Notes: generated by a model from the sequence alone, not told the origin. DNA of 64,000 bases from Myxocyprinus asiaticus (GCF_019703515.2 NC_059346.1:56804001-56868000); one strand, 5' to 3'; shown: positions 23,529-34,140, counted from the first letter of the stretch. Numbers and translations: made by a program.

Positions 23529-23952
23529 TTTTTATTTTTTTTATTTTGTCCCCTTTTCTCCCCAATTTGGCATGCCCAATTCCCAATGCACTATAGGTCC
23601 TCGTGGTGGCGTAGTGACTTGCCTCAATCCGGTTGGCGGAGGATGAATCTCAGTTGACTCTGCGTCTGAGACAGTCAATACACACATCTTATCATGTGGC
23701 TTGTTGAGCGTGTTACCGCGGAGACCTAGCGCGTGTGGATGCACAACTCACCACATGCCCCACCGAAAGTGAGAACCACTTTATAGTGACCACAAGGAGG
23801 TTAACCCAATGTGACACTACCCACCCTAGCAACCGGGCCAATTGGTTGCTTAGGAAGCCTGACTGGAGTCACTCAGCACACCCTGGATTCGAATTTGTGA
23901 CTCCAAGTGTGGTAGTCAGTGTCTTTACTTGCTGAGCTACCCAGGCCCCCCA
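23529..23952 (-). mobile_element. tRNA-derived SINE, inverted copy
   Basis: On the - strand it begins GGGGGGCCTGGGTAGCTCAG, has a B box near ATTCGAATCC and ends in an A-rich tail that lies on the + strand as TTTTTTTTATTTTTTTTATT (about 23528-23548). It is flanked by CAGCAGCCGCTTCTT (23515-23529) and CAGCAGCCACTTCTT (23953-23967), the same target sequence used by L1 copy 2. Confidence 0.9.
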
Positions 23953-24325
23953 CAGCAGCCACTTCTTGAGTGTGTTGTTGCTTTCGGACAATGACAAAAC
24001 AGAAAAACACTACACATTTCCTGTGCTGTTTTGTGATTGGTTGGGCAGTCTACAGCCCACCCTTAATGTTTGCAACACACAGCCTGCCCCCATATTGCTT
24101 TTAACCAATGCATAAATTAGATTTTTATTTATTTTTTTATTTAAAACCATGTTTCCAAAATATTTGATTGGGTGGGCAAGACTCACGTTTGGGTGGGCTC
24201 AGCCCACCCCTGCCCATGCCTACATCCAGCCCCAGTAGAAGCACAGGTACAAATGTGGTAACATATAAAGAAACAAATATCTCCAAGCCTTGACATGTAA
24301 GAGCATATGTTTTCAGCCCTGCATT

Positions 24326-24739
24326 TCACTTATTTTGCACGGGGGATGGGAGTGCAAAGCTCGGCGGGACATCAGTGCTTTCAGAGTGTGTTTCAGTCGC
24401 TGGGCTTGCCATTGGGACATAGACCAGATGGAGTGAATTGAAGTAAGAGGGTGCTGCTCCATTGGCTGTTCTGAAGGCCAGTGTCAAAGCCTTGAATTTA
24501 ATCTGGGCAGCTACTGGCAGCCAGTGAAGTGAAATCAACAGTAGGGTGATGTGAGTCCTCTTTGGCTGATAGAAGATCAGATGTGCTGCAGTGTTCAGGA
24601 CCATCTGCAGTGGCTTAATCGTGCTAGCTGTGAGACTGGCCAACAGGGCGTTACAGTAATCCAGTCTTGAAATGACCAGAGCTCGGATCAGGAGCTGCAT
24701 AGCATATTCAGACAGGATTAGGATTGCCCAGAAGCACAA
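24326..24739 (-). pseudogene. L2-like LINE, RT C-terminal fragment
   Basis: The translation ALVISRLDYCNALLASL, followed by IKPLQMVLNTAAHLIFYQ and LLISLHWLPVAAQIKFKALT, is the well-conserved C-terminal block of L2/CR1-group RTs in fish. Only the end of ORF2 remains, open over 137 codons. Catalytic motifs are absent. Confidence 0.85.
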
Positions 24740-24953
24740 TTTGTGGGAGGGTTGGCTGTTTTTATTCTTCCATTGTTAAACTGGTAAAAGTTATCGCCTT
24801 CGTTATCGCCTCGTAAGTTAATTTGGCATGAAAGTGATCCATTCCAAATTTGTTTGTTACGAAAAATTGGCCTTAAAGGGAAATATACGGTTGTTCATTC
24901 AAATGTTGACGTATTGCTATATAACTATTGCTAAAGATGCACATCTGTCATGT

Positions 24954-25407
24954 TGTAACGTGCGCTGGCAAGGCAGTAACAGGCAGACTGGACACAGGAG
25001 CAGACGATGATGATGTGAAGAACCCAAGTGCAGTTTATTTATAAATGTGAAATCCAAAAACCGTAAACATAAACATGGACATGACAACCAACCAACGTTA
25101 CATTAACAATACCTGACAAAGGACCATGGCAAACATGAGGGTTTAAATACATGGACAAGGGTAATAAAACAACCAATGAACAGACAGAACTATAAACAAG
25201 ATAACAAGACTAATAAACTTAAACCAACGACAAACTAGAACTGATAACGAGTTAACAAGACATTAAACCAATGAAAACAAGACACATGAACATGGAGGGA
25301 AACAGGAAATCACATGACATTAAACACATGACTATAGAACGGGAACTAGACTTCCAAAATTAAAGACACAAACACAAAACATGAACAAAAACACATTAAA
25401 CGTGACA
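24954..25407 (-). mobile_element. Solo LTR, gypsy-type
   Basis: A 454-bp unit with ends TGTAACG...CGTGACA (on the - strand it also begins TG and ends CA). It is flanked by a 5-bp direct repeat CATGT at 24949-24953 and 25408-25412. On the - strand there is an AATAAA signal (complement of TTTATTTATAAATG near 25037). No internal retroviral region remains, which fits LTR-LTR recombination. Gypsy type is inferred from its style only. Confidence 0.85.
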
Positions 25408-25412
25408 CATGT

Positions 25413-27063
25413 GAGCCTGTTTTGTTTCAGCCAGTATAGACCTTGCCAGTATAAATGCTTGTTGGGTCACTTGTTTGTTTCATGGTTTATCAGTTAACAG
25501 GTTAATAACCTGTTAAAGCTGGTGGTGAATTGGTTAAAAGAATTTGCCAAAATGTGCATCCCTATGTGAGAAGCAACCACTTTAATTCAAGATGCGCTGA
25601 ATTCATCGTCTTTAATTATCTCCACTGCTTTTAGAACCAGTAATGTTGCCATTGCCATTGTTCTTGGGTAGGTAATAGCAGCTCAATCAGAAACTTCCTA
25701 TATGCTCCTACCACTGCTAATTCTAGCATGCAAAGCCTCTTACCCTAACATGACAGCCCCCATGAGGGGACCCTCTCCATGTAGATTTAAGCAGCTTTTA
25801 TGTGTCTTCATCTCATGTGTATGCTCATGATTTTATAAATATGTTTGAAAATTAACAATTTCTGTAGGAGGAAAACTTTTTAAATGAGGAAAAAATGACT
25901 ACGTGCACCTTTAAATCCCAAGATTGATCTTTTTCTTTATACGCAACCCTCTACAATGTGAGTAAATTACTTGCATATGCAAACAAATTTCAGGCTATGT
26001 GACTGGTAAATGTTCAGATTTCACTCAGCAGTGATTGACTAGTAAAGTGATGAAGATGTCCATCACCGAGATCCTTTCACTGCATGTTGAGAGTAAAAGT
26101 TTGGTTTGACTCGTTCCGTGTAATGTGTTTCCAAACATGGGATCCACACAATCCATTTGTCATTCAATAATATCTCTTTTAATATATCTTCTGTTCTTTA
26201 AAGTAAGTTTATCAAAAAATAAAAAAATAGAAACATTTAATTCCAATCAAACATAGCTTTGATACAATAAGGAAGCCTTGCTCTAAAACTCTCGTTATTA
26301 TGCGCTCAACCAAATAACACTGAACTGCCGGTATTCTTAAAGAGAGAGTTCGGTTTTACTGCCTGTTCTACAAATCAATGTAATTACTAATAAATAGCTA
26401 TACTAATACTGTAAAATGCAGAATGTCATGGAATTTGACATATCTGGGATAAAATTAACGTATGAATGCATAAATAATCAAATTAAAATTGTGATATTTC
26501 CTAGTGTGATGATTAAACCACAAAAGACTGTGGTTTAATGAAATAAATATACAGTCTGCATGTGCTGCAAAACACTGGGAATGCAACTGGCCCTGGCACG
26601 CACTAGCACACCCTCATTTGGCCCGATAGTGGAAACGCGGCTAATGTGTAGCAAATTACAAAGAGCAGAGCACTCATTAACATTGAAGTGTGCAGCACAT
26701 GCAGTCTATATATTTCTATAATTAAATCGCAGCCTTTCACGGTTTAGTAAGCACATTAAATCATATAGCAAACTGCTAGTCCAAAATAAAAGCTCAATTT
26801 AACTAGATGTGTGAAATTGAAGAAATTGTGACAGAAAGAAATTACTACTGTATAGTAAAATGTAGTATTCAATGTAGTAGAAATAGTAATAATTATTAAT
26901 ATCAATAATAATAAAAATATATCAATAATAATTACATTATATTTCAGCACTATCTCAAAAGCAAGAGTGCTTTTGTACTGAATATAAGCTTTTATCAATG
27001 ATTCCATTAATGCTGTGATGCTCTTCTGTGCAGCACAGTATTTTACAGAAAAATAACTTCAAT
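25413..27063. other. No gene seen; small palindrome and shared repeat
   Basis: AT-rich, without a recognisable exon. TTAACAGGTTA and its complement form a 23-bp palindrome at 25494-25516. The block 26575-26640 is shared with 7960-8025. Confidence 0.6.
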
Positions 27064-27068
27064 GTTGT

Positions 27069-27452
27069 TGTGGCAGCGGGGGCGTGGTCAAGCGTCCGTC
27101 AGGAGAGAGAGAAAGTGGTAAGGGTGCTTGCACCCAAGCTAGATTATGTGTAACACCTGTCTCTATTTCCAGTGAGCATGGGGAGAGCGGCATATAAGCA
27201 GCCACGCCACCAGCAGAGAGAGAGAGAGAGAGAGAGAGAGAGTCTGGCACAAGGAAGGCCACGGTGCTCCTGAAGCTGCTACGTTTAATCTGTTATGTTT
27301 GTGAAGCTGATGTGTTTAAGTTACACGTGCTTGTGAAGCTGACGAGTTTGTGAAGTTGTAAAGCATTGAAGTGGCCGATTAAAAGTCCTACTTGAGCCTG
27401 GAAAAACCTGCTTCCCTGTGTTCTCCTTGCCTTCTGTTTTTGAGCTGTTACA
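27069..27452 (+). mobile_element. Solo LTR with 5-bp TSD
   Basis: A 384-bp unit starting TGTGGCAGCGGGGGCG and ending GAGCTGTTACA, with TG...CA ends. It is flanked by GTTGT at 27064-27068 and 27453-27457. It has a TATA-like CATATAAGCAG near 27190, a (GA)n run at about 27212-27241 and an ATTAAA signal near 27380. It is a different family from the LTR at 24954. No internal region remains. Confidence 0.88.
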
Positions 27453-27730
27453 GTTGTGTTTTGGACTGTGCTGTAAGGATCTTTAAAGAAGCACTTGATT
27501 TGATAAAAAAATAATGCAATGTTATGTTAAAAAGTAATTGTTCTGTTTTAATTTGAGTAAAGTTTTACAAATTGATTTCAGTTTTTTTATGATGACATTG
27601 TGTCAGTTACTTCCAGTCTTAAACACAGGAATGTTCTTGTTGTATGCTTGACTCAACAAAAATAGTTTCTTTAAGTAGTGCTTTGTTTATTTGTCCATAT
27701 GTAAATCTCTGTACTCTCACTCTCTTTCAG

Positions 27731-27761
27731 CCATGTTGTGCTGCCATGCACCATTGAAGAG
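27731..27761 (+). CDS. pitpnb: PI-transfer protein, early coding exon
   Basis: A 31-bp exon with strong borders: a pyrimidine tract and CAG before it, GTGAGT after it. Translated after one leading base it gives HVVLPCTIEE, matching the family's N-terminal beta strand (RVVLPCSVQE in PITP-beta as I recall it), where an exon ends just before YQVGQL. Class I PITPs shuttle phosphatidylinositol and phosphatidylcholine between membranes. His replaces the usual Arg, a change that one G-to-A transition would give. The short match alone is modest evidence; the exon at 50416 on the same strand supports it. Confidence 0.7.
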
Positions 27762-28229
27762 GTGAGTTTATTATTACTTATGTAAATTTTACATAAGTAG
27801 CATGTTAGGGTATTTATAGCCTAAAGCATATGTATTAACACAACGCAAAGAGTGAAAACAGGTGAGTGGTGAATAAGCAGGTCGGTGTCGATGTGATGAA
27901 CTGAAACCTGATGATGGTTCATGTGGATGCAGGTAGTGATAATCCTCGGGGTGACAAACACACAGTGGAAGGTAGACATAGGAGTGGAGGTTTGGAGAGA
28001 TCGTTGGAGTTACGGTGGAGAGGAATTGAGGAGAGGTCTTAGGTAAGTTAGTCTGTATTCTGAGTTGAAACCAGACAATGAGTGAAGGGGGAACAGGGTT
28101 TAAGTAGAGGAGCTGATTGACGTGGTGATGAGAGGCAGGTGCAATTGATCAGTATTTAGGAGAGAAGGCGGGTTGTGTGTATGTGGCAGGAGGGTCAGGT
28201 GGATCTGTGACAGACGCATGCGTCAAGTG
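27762..28229. other. Intron sequence, no exon seen
   Basis: G-rich stretch at 27850-28215 with several GGAG/GGTG-rich phrases. It may be an old LTR or other retroelement piece, but it was not matched to any other part of the window. Confidence 0.4.
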
Positions 28230-28359
28230 TAAAGTGTATTCGAGCTTCTCTCATGAACATGCCAAGGAGACTGCTAATGTCAAGTTTTGAAGTGAATAAG
28301 GACTTAAATTTAAGTTTCTTATGCAAAACCGATCGTATTGCTCCAAAAACATGCATTAA

Positions 28360-28562
28360 ATGCTTCATTTATGTCCTTTTTGGAGCTTAAAGGTTTTGGA
28401 CCCTATTGACTTGCATTGTATGGATATAAACACATCATATCGCCATCAAAATTTCTTCATTTGTGTTTTGCAGATGAAAGTTTTTTTCAAAGAGTTTGAG
28501 GCAGCATAAGGGTGAGTAAATAATAAGATAATTATACGTTTTGGGTGAACTATTCCTTTAAG
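28360..28562. repeat. Fish dispersed repeat ending in GGGTGAACTATTCCTTTAA
   Basis: TTGACTTGCATTGTATGGA and the end GGTGAACTATTCCTTTAA recur near 29425, 32350-32522 and 33470. This is a short non-coding DNA-element-type repeat. Confidence 0.75.
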
Positions 28563-28789
28563 GAAGTGACAGGAAGGTAAAGTAAAACCATTATTTTCTT
28601 TTTCAATTATAATCTCCCTGATATATTTGTTGATTGTTGCAAAATTGGCAAGTTTATACAGCTGAATCTTTCAAAAATCACAAAACTATCAAACCCTTGA
28701 ATAGGTAAAACTGTTTCATGGACACAGATCACTGAAAAATACAAACCATTGTAATGCACCATTCAGAAAATACCTAATCTCTTTAGCAA

Positions 28790-29425
28790 GCCTGGGCTGA
28801 GATCCTCATAAATCTGTTGCATAATGTACATGCTTACTGTTCTCTATGATGGTCCAAAAGTCACATTTAGGCAGCATAAAAGTAATCCATATGACTCCAG
28901 TCGATCAATGAATGTCTTCTGAAGCGAATCGATAGGTTTATGTAAGAAACAAGTTGATAATTTTAAAGTTTTTATCTTTAAATCGACGCTTCCATCCAGG
29001 GATCTGATGCAGTTTGAAACACCCGAACTCTCGCATGACATTCGTTCTTCTATTATAAATAAGCGCCACTTCCAAACTATCGCGTGAACTCGCAGACACG
29101 CTTACATCACACTTCGTGTCAGCTGCTGGCAGGAAGCACTTTTTAAAAGTTAATAATGTTTTAATTATAGACTTTTTTTTTTTTTTACACAAACGATTTG
29201 CTTCCGAAGACATTCATTGATCGACTGGAGTCGTGTGGATTACTTAATTGCTGTTTAAATGTGACTTTTGGACTGTCAAAGTGCTGGCACCTGTATACAT
29301 CCATTATAAGGACCTGACAGAGCTCTATCTCCTTCTAAAAATCTTCATTTGTGTTCTGCTGGAGAAAGACTAGAGAAGAGAATAATGAGAGAATTTTCAT
29401 TTTTGGGTGAACTATTCCTTTAAAG
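28790..29425. mobile_element. Fold-back MITE
   Basis: The left arm at about 28852-28946 (GGTCCAAAAGTCACATTTA, then GACTCCAGTCGATCAATGAA) is repeated inverted at about 29190-29280. The arms are about 90 bp with few mismatches, so one strand can form a long hairpin. No coding capacity. The outer end reads GGTGAACTATTCCTTTAA. Confidence 0.8.
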
Positions 29426-29584
29426 CAACAGAATGTCTGAACTCACTCAACAACAAAAAAATAGCTGTGTAAATAGTGTGTTGGAAATTAGTTTTCTTTA
29501 CTTGAAGGAATATTCCAGGTTCAATACAAGTTAAGCTCAGTCGACAGCATTTGTGGCATAATGTTGATTACTACAAAAATTCAT

Positions 29585-30056
29585 TTAGTCTCTCATTTTC
29601 TTAAAACCCTTTACCCAAGAGGGGATCAGGCGCGGTCTAGGAGGATTCAATCTCCTCACGCCTTTGAGGAAACTGTTGATCAGGTTGTGCTGTCGTGAGG
29701 GATTGCCGTCCAGTGTATCGTGGGGAGCTGCTATGGCAGCCACATACGCTTTCAGGGTAGAGGGAGACATCTGTCTCTCCAGCCCTTCCTGAAGAAAAGA
29801 CAGCACAGACCTGATGGCGCATCTCTGTGGGTCTTCCCCACAGGAAGAACACCAGTTAGCGAAAAGACACCACGTCAAGGCATACAGCCGTCTCGTAGAG
29901 AGGGCCCTGGCCTGGGTGATTGTGTCTACCACCACTGGCAGAAGACCTGCCAGGAGCCAGACGTGGAGATTCCAGTGGTCCGGCCATGGGTGCTGGAGCG
30001 TGCCTTGCCCCTGAGTGAGACTCAGGCTGCCGAAGCACCCAGGGGAAACACAGCAC
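29585..30056 (-). pseudogene. DIRS tyrosine recombinase, N-terminal domain
   Basis: The open frame runs VVVDTITQARALSTRRLYAL, then WCLFANWCSSCGEDPQRC, LSFLQEGLERQMSPSTLK and LKGVRRLNPPRPRLIPSW. This is the core-binding (SAM-like) half of the recombinase, matching copies at about 48240-48570 and 62190-62510. The catalytic Arg, His-x-x-Arg and Tyr are not included. The frame is open through to the DIRS 5' region (30244), so a fusion frame exists by chance or as a deletion product. Confidence 0.8.
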
Positions 30057-30183
30057 TCAACCGTGTGAGGGTGACCGCTGATATGCGGCGTAAGAATCCA
30101 GCAGCGTAGCAAAGGGTGAGAGGATGAACACACAAGCATTCGGCTCCGAAGAAAAAATCTGAATGAGTGATGCACGCCATCTT

Positions 30184-30255
30184 GTTTTATACCCGTATGT
30201 CCGGGACGGAGAGTGGCATGCAAATTCCACTTGCCAATTTTCATTGGCCTTTTCT
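30184..30255 (-). promoter_or_regulatory. DIRS promoter-like block, copy B
   Basis: On the - strand: CCAAT and ATTGG boxes, the octamer ATTTGCAT (30225-30218) and TATAAAAC (30191-30184). One base of the TATA block differs from the other copies. Confidence 0.7.
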
Positions 30256-30677
30256 ATTTTAAGCAAAGGTGATTGGGGCTCTCAAGATCGAACCCAAGAC
30301 AGTGTCACTACATCGACACAACTTCAAGTGAGTGACAGACAGGGAACTAGTAGCCCCTAATGGAAGTACCCTGTTCTATGGAGGCGGGACACTCTCACTG
30401 GTTTTCTTTTATCTGTTTGGTTAAAATTCCCATTAGGAATCGAAATTGAGACTGGTAATTCTTTCCTTTTCTTGTCAAGTGAATGCAAAAAGTGTCTCTG
30501 GCAAATAAGTAAAACTGACCAGTTTACTTGCAACTTGCCTATTTTAGCTAAATAACTGGAATTTGGTGAACTTCAGTAGAATTTAGTAAAATATCAGGGG
30601 TCTCAACGTTCACGTCATCTTCATTGTCTTTGTCATTGCCAGCGCCAGCAATGTTACAGAATACCTGAACGAACAAA

Positions 30678-30938
30678 ATGAACCCAGAAATCCAGCTTCT
30701 TCATTTATGCCAGGGGAATCGTCCCCTGGAGGATTATGTCACAGAGTTTTGTGGTCTTTGCTACCTTGCTGACTTTAATGAGATTGCCCTCAAGGACTGT
30801 TTCCGTTTTGGACTGAATGAGCCAATCTCTTCTCTGATGCCAGGCGGTCAGAGTACCCGACCTTGCCCTGCAGATTATTGTTTCTACGTTCACTGTGGGG
30901 GAGGCGGATGTCGAGCCGGAGTCCCACATCATGGTTGA
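30678..30938 (+). pseudogene. Gag-like fragment
   Basis: The peptide [20 protein letters not shown], followed by [19 protein letters not shown], resembles the Ty3/gypsy-type gag domain (retrotransposon gag family) of fish elements. The frame closes at 30938 shortly before the minisatellite. Usual length of such gag proteins is several hundred residues, so this is partial. Confidence 0.65.
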
Positions 30939-31023
30939 TAAGTCAGCTTCCCACATCATGGTCGACGAGCCAGGGTCCCACGTCATGGTCGACAAGCTTG
31001 CGCCCACCTTCTGCCCCTGATCC

Positions 31024-31503
31024 TGAGTCTGCTCCATGCCATGTCACAGCCACGCCTCAGCCTGCTCCATGCCATGTCACAGCAATACCTCAGCCTGCTC
31101 CATGCCATGTCACAGCAACGCCTCAGCCTGCTCCATGCCATGTCACAGCAATGCCTTAGCCTGCTCCATGCCATGTCACAGCAACACCTCAGCCTGCTCC
31201 ATGCCATGTCACAGCAACACCTCAGCCTGCTCCATGCCATGTCACAGCAACACCTCAGCCTGCTCCATGCCATGTCACAGCAATGCCTTACCCTGCTCCA
31301 TGCCATATCATAGCAACTCCTTAGCCTGCTCCATGCCATGTCACAGCAATGCCTGAGCCTTTCACAATAATGCCTCAGTCTGCTTCACGCCATGTCACAG
31401 CAGAACCTCAGTCTGCTCCATGCCATGTCACAACCAAGCTTCAGTCTGCTCCATGCCATGTCTCTGCCAAGACCCAGACTGCTCCATGCCATGTCACAAG
31501 TAA
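31024..31503 (+). repeat. 33-bp minisatellite
   Basis: About ten near-identical 33-bp units of the type CAGCCTGCTCCATGCCATGT plus CACAGCAAYRCCT cover 31024-31353. About four degenerate units follow to 31503. Because 33 is divisible by 3, the array stays open in several frames on both strands; one + frame repeats the 11-residue unit QPAPCHVTATP. It lies in the gypsy-type remnant, probably in former coding sequence. Confidence 0.93.
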
Positions 31504-31835
31504 GCCTTTGCTCCACTGTCCTGGCCCGCCCCTGCTCCACGGTCCAGGCCCGCCTCTGCTCCACGGTCCAGCGCTCACACCTGCCATGGCCTGCCACACT
31601 TTGTGTTTTTGTTTTGGGGTGTCAGGAGCCGCCCCTAGAGTGGGGGATATGTCAGGATTGTATGTGTTTGTGATTGTAACTTTGTTGGATAGTTCATGTC
31701 ATGTTAAGTCTAGTTTAAGTCAAGTCAAGTTTGTTTTATTCACATTTGGATGTACTGTTTTGGATTTCAAAAGACTAGCATAGCCAGTCTTCTTGGGTAT
31801 AAACACACTGAAGGGAAAAAAAATATATATATATA

Positions 31836-32130
31836 CTGTACACCGATCAGCCACAACATTAAAACCACCTGCCTAATATTATGTAGGTCCCCCTATTCTT
31901 CTCACCACAATTGTACAGAGCAGTTATCTGAGTTACCGTAGACTTTGTCAGTTCTAACCAATCTGGCCATTTTCTGTTGACCTCTCTCATCAACAAGGCA
32001 TTTCCATCTGCAGAAATGCCACTCACTGGATGTTTTTGGCACCATTCTGAGTAAGTTCCAGAGACTGTTGTGTGTGAAAATCCAAGGACATCAGCAGTTA
32101 CAGAAATACTCAAACCAGCCCTTTTTTACC
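31836..32130 (-). mobile_element. Mariner-like element, 5' transposase part
   Basis: The left end is CACCGATCAGCCACAACATT followed by AAAACCACCTGCCTAATATT. On the - strand the translation SISVTADVLGFSHTTVSGTY and ADGNALLMREVNRKWPDW matches the N-terminal helix-turn-helix region of the same element at 53573-53938. The rest of the element is missing. Confidence 0.8.
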
Positions 32131-32525
32131 ATAAATTCTCCTTGCTTCCCAGTAGGTGGCGATATGCACAAAGAATGCAAATTGCCAGAAACAGATGAAG
32201 AGGAATGTGAAAGTGGAGATTGATTGTAAAAAAGGACTTAAATATTTATCAGTTTCTCAACCACACTAATCATATCGCTTCTGAAGATATGGATTTAACC
32301 ACTGTAGTCATTTGGATTACTTTTATGCTGCCTTGATATGTGTTTTGGACCTTCAAAGTTCTGGCCACCATTCACTTGCATTGTATGGACCTACAGAGCA
32401 GAAATATTCTTCTAAAAATCTACGTTTGTGTTCAGCCGAAGAAACAAAGTCATACACATCTGGGATTGCATGAGGGTGAGTAAATGAGGTAATTTTCATT
32501 TTTGTGTGAACTATCCCTTTAATTT
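32131..32525. repeat. Half of a fold-back fish repeat
   Basis: It shares TCGCTTCTGAAGATA, TGGATTACTTTTATGCTG and CATTGTATGGACCTACAGAG with 33318-33490 and with the right arm of 34505-35010. It ends in GTGTGAACTATCCCTTTAA. Confidence 0.75.
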
Positions 32526-33317
32526 TAAGATTACCTGCATCTTTGTGCCCAAACCCAAATCACAGCTGTTTATATATTTTCAGTACAACAGCATTCTTAC
32601 TCCAGTGATATTACTTAACTAAAAAATGGATGATGTTGTTTAATTAAAGCAATAAGCCAATTAAGGTTGTGTTACAGTGATGTAATTATTCCATCGAATA
32701 CGTCCAATATCGTCTGTTAAGGTATATGAGGAAGCAAGACCAATTTAGTGATTTCTTCAGTTAGAGGAATGTACGTATATGGACAGTTGGAAAAGCACTT
32801 TAATAATATAGTGCTGCTCTCCTCCATTGATTAGCTAGTTAAGAATGTTTGTGTGAGGTGAAAGAGGGATTATGCTCTAATGAAGCAGTTTTCTCTGGTG
32901 TGCTGCCTGTCCGTGTCTTTGGACCCTATCAGGCTCTGGCCTCAGGCATTGCTGCAGGCATTGTGCTGAGAACCGCAAGTTGGGTTCGAGTAATTAAGGG
33001 CTTATATACAGTAGCCTGGCACTCAAACAAACCTCTGCTTTACATGAGTTCACACCAAGCATTGTTACCACATCATCACGCTTTGGCCTCCGGACAGCAC
33101 ACTGGGTGTTAAACAGGTCAGTTTGCTCTCTGTGCAACTGTGGAGTGTATGTGTGCCTCTGCTCAAGCCCTCGAAGCTTGTTTGCCTCACTAACTGTACA
33201 GAAACTGAGAAGTTGTTATTTTGCTGGAGGCAAATCATGATTTATTTACAATTGCAGGGCCCTGGAGGTCCAGTTAAAATTAAATGCTTTTCGTCTGTTT
33301 ATTTTACCAGTAAATTG
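32526..33317. other. Intron sequence, no exon seen
   Basis: A search by eye for the missing PI-transfer protein exons (for example YQVGQLYSVAEA or HEKAWNAYPYC) found none. The sequence has mid-level GC and no identified repeat. Confidence 0.5.
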
Positions 33318-33499
33318 TAAAGAAGTAGTCTTTAAAGATTTAAATATTTACCTGTTTCTCAACCACATCTTTCAAATCGCTTCTGAAAATATAGATTTAA
33401 CAACTGGATTACGTTTATGATGACTTTATATGCTTTTTGGACCTTCAAAATTCTGGCCACCATTCATTTGCATTGTATGGACCTACAGAGCTGAGTTCA

Positions 33500-33976
33500 T
33501 CACTTCCTGTTTCTGCTGATGCCTAGCTCAAGTCTTTGTTTGTAGCCTGCTAGCATTTTTAGCATTGATTATCTTTCTGTTTTCAGCGTTTAATCTCTAT
33601 TTACCATTTATCAGCATGCATCTTTTTTACTGCATTATTCTCTTATCGCGATTCAACTGCGTGCATCCCCTTTCTATTTTTAGCGCGATTAAACTGCGTG
33701 CATTTTACTGTGCACACCCATTTTCTCCTCTGTGTTACACGGATTATTGCATCGATCTCAAAGCACCGCTTATCAAGAATCACCATTACAACAAACAATT
33801 GTGTGAGGGATTCACATCGATCTCAAACCCATGCTTCCCAAGAAGAATCACAACAACAAAAAACTGCGGTAAGTCATGGCATCAGCACACGTTATTACAC
33901 AATGCACAGCATGTCACATGTTTATGACAGCTCATCCGTCAGCAGTGTGGGATTTACATGTGATAAATGTAAGTAA
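33500..33976 (+). mobile_element. LINE A, 5' UTR and start of ORF1
   Basis: Just before the stop the peptide reads SSSVSSVGFTCDKCK, similar to the start of ORF1 proteins in fish L2/CR1-type LINEs (a Cys-Asp-Lys-Cys motif before a coiled coil). It is cut by a hAT-type MITE at 33981. The endonuclease of the same orientation follows at 35040, so these are probably parts of one element. Confidence 0.5.
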
Positions 33977-33980
33977 TTAG

Positions 33981-34140
33981 CAGAGGTGGGTAGAGTAGCC
34001 GAAAACTCTACTCAAGTAAAAGTACAATTACTTAAAAAAATTACTCAAGTAAAAGTAATAACATAAATAATTACTTGAGTAAGAGTAAGAAAGTATCCAA
34101 TTAAAAGAGTACTCAAGTAGTGAGTAACTCGTTACTTTCA
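33981..34140. mobile_element. hAT-type MITE end
   Basis: It starts CAGAGGTGGGTAGAGTAG, followed by repeated TACTCAAGTAAAAGTA motifs, a widespread fish hAT non-autonomous terminus. The other end was not located. Confidence 0.75.

Larger units (their letters stand above)
15611..24236. mobile_element. hAT-like outer element, broken by nested insertions
   Basis: The left boundary reads CAGGGCCGGCTC with nearby GGGTGGGCTGGGG. The right boundary reads GGGTGGGCTCAGCCCACCCC and ends CAGCCCCAG, roughly inverted and similar in style to hAT ends. Between about 17436 and 23952 it is filled by an L1 and a SINE. A clear 8-bp TSD was not found, and no transposase is recognisable in 15611-17420 or 23968-24236. 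Confidence 0.4.
29580..30345 (-). mobile_element. DIRS deletion derivative: promoter joined to recombinase
   Basis: On the - strand the copy begins with the DIRS 5' terminus (GTTCCCTGTCTGTCACTCAC, about 30345-30326) and its promoter block. Then, within about 150 bp, it enters the sequence before the tyrosine-recombinase domain. gag, RT and RNase H, more than 4 kb in copy 1, are missing. The copy stops inside the recombinase N-terminal domain at about 29580. Confidence 0.8.
30600..31785 (+). mobile_element. Gypsy-type retrotransposon remnant
   Basis: The order is an LTR-end-like segment (CCAGCGCCAGCAATGTTACA, ending about 30657), a gag-like frame and a 33-bp minisatellite. Then come GGTGTCAGGAGCCGCCCCTA, a purine tract (GAGTGGGGGAT) and a TGTCAGG start of a 3' LTR at about 31650. 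Protease, RT and integrase are missing. The 3' LTR is truncated by about 31785. Gypsy is inferred from the gag similarity and layout. Confidence 0.7.

Noticed and set aside
30605..30680. Missing PITP exon
   Set aside because: The translation has no PITP residues and the segment fits an LTR end followed by gag-like sequence.
30983..31339. 118-codon - strand frame repeating CCDMAWSRLR
   Set aside because: It arises because the 33-bp minisatellite unit is a multiple of three; not taken as a gene.
31024..31353. CRISPR-like array of direct repeats
   Set aside because: The whole 33-bp unit repeats with no unique spacers, and the context is a fish retroelement.
33838..33872. Possible exon with GGTAAGTC donor near 33870
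   Set aside because: The sequence fits the 5' UTR of LINE A; no PITP or other protein match.
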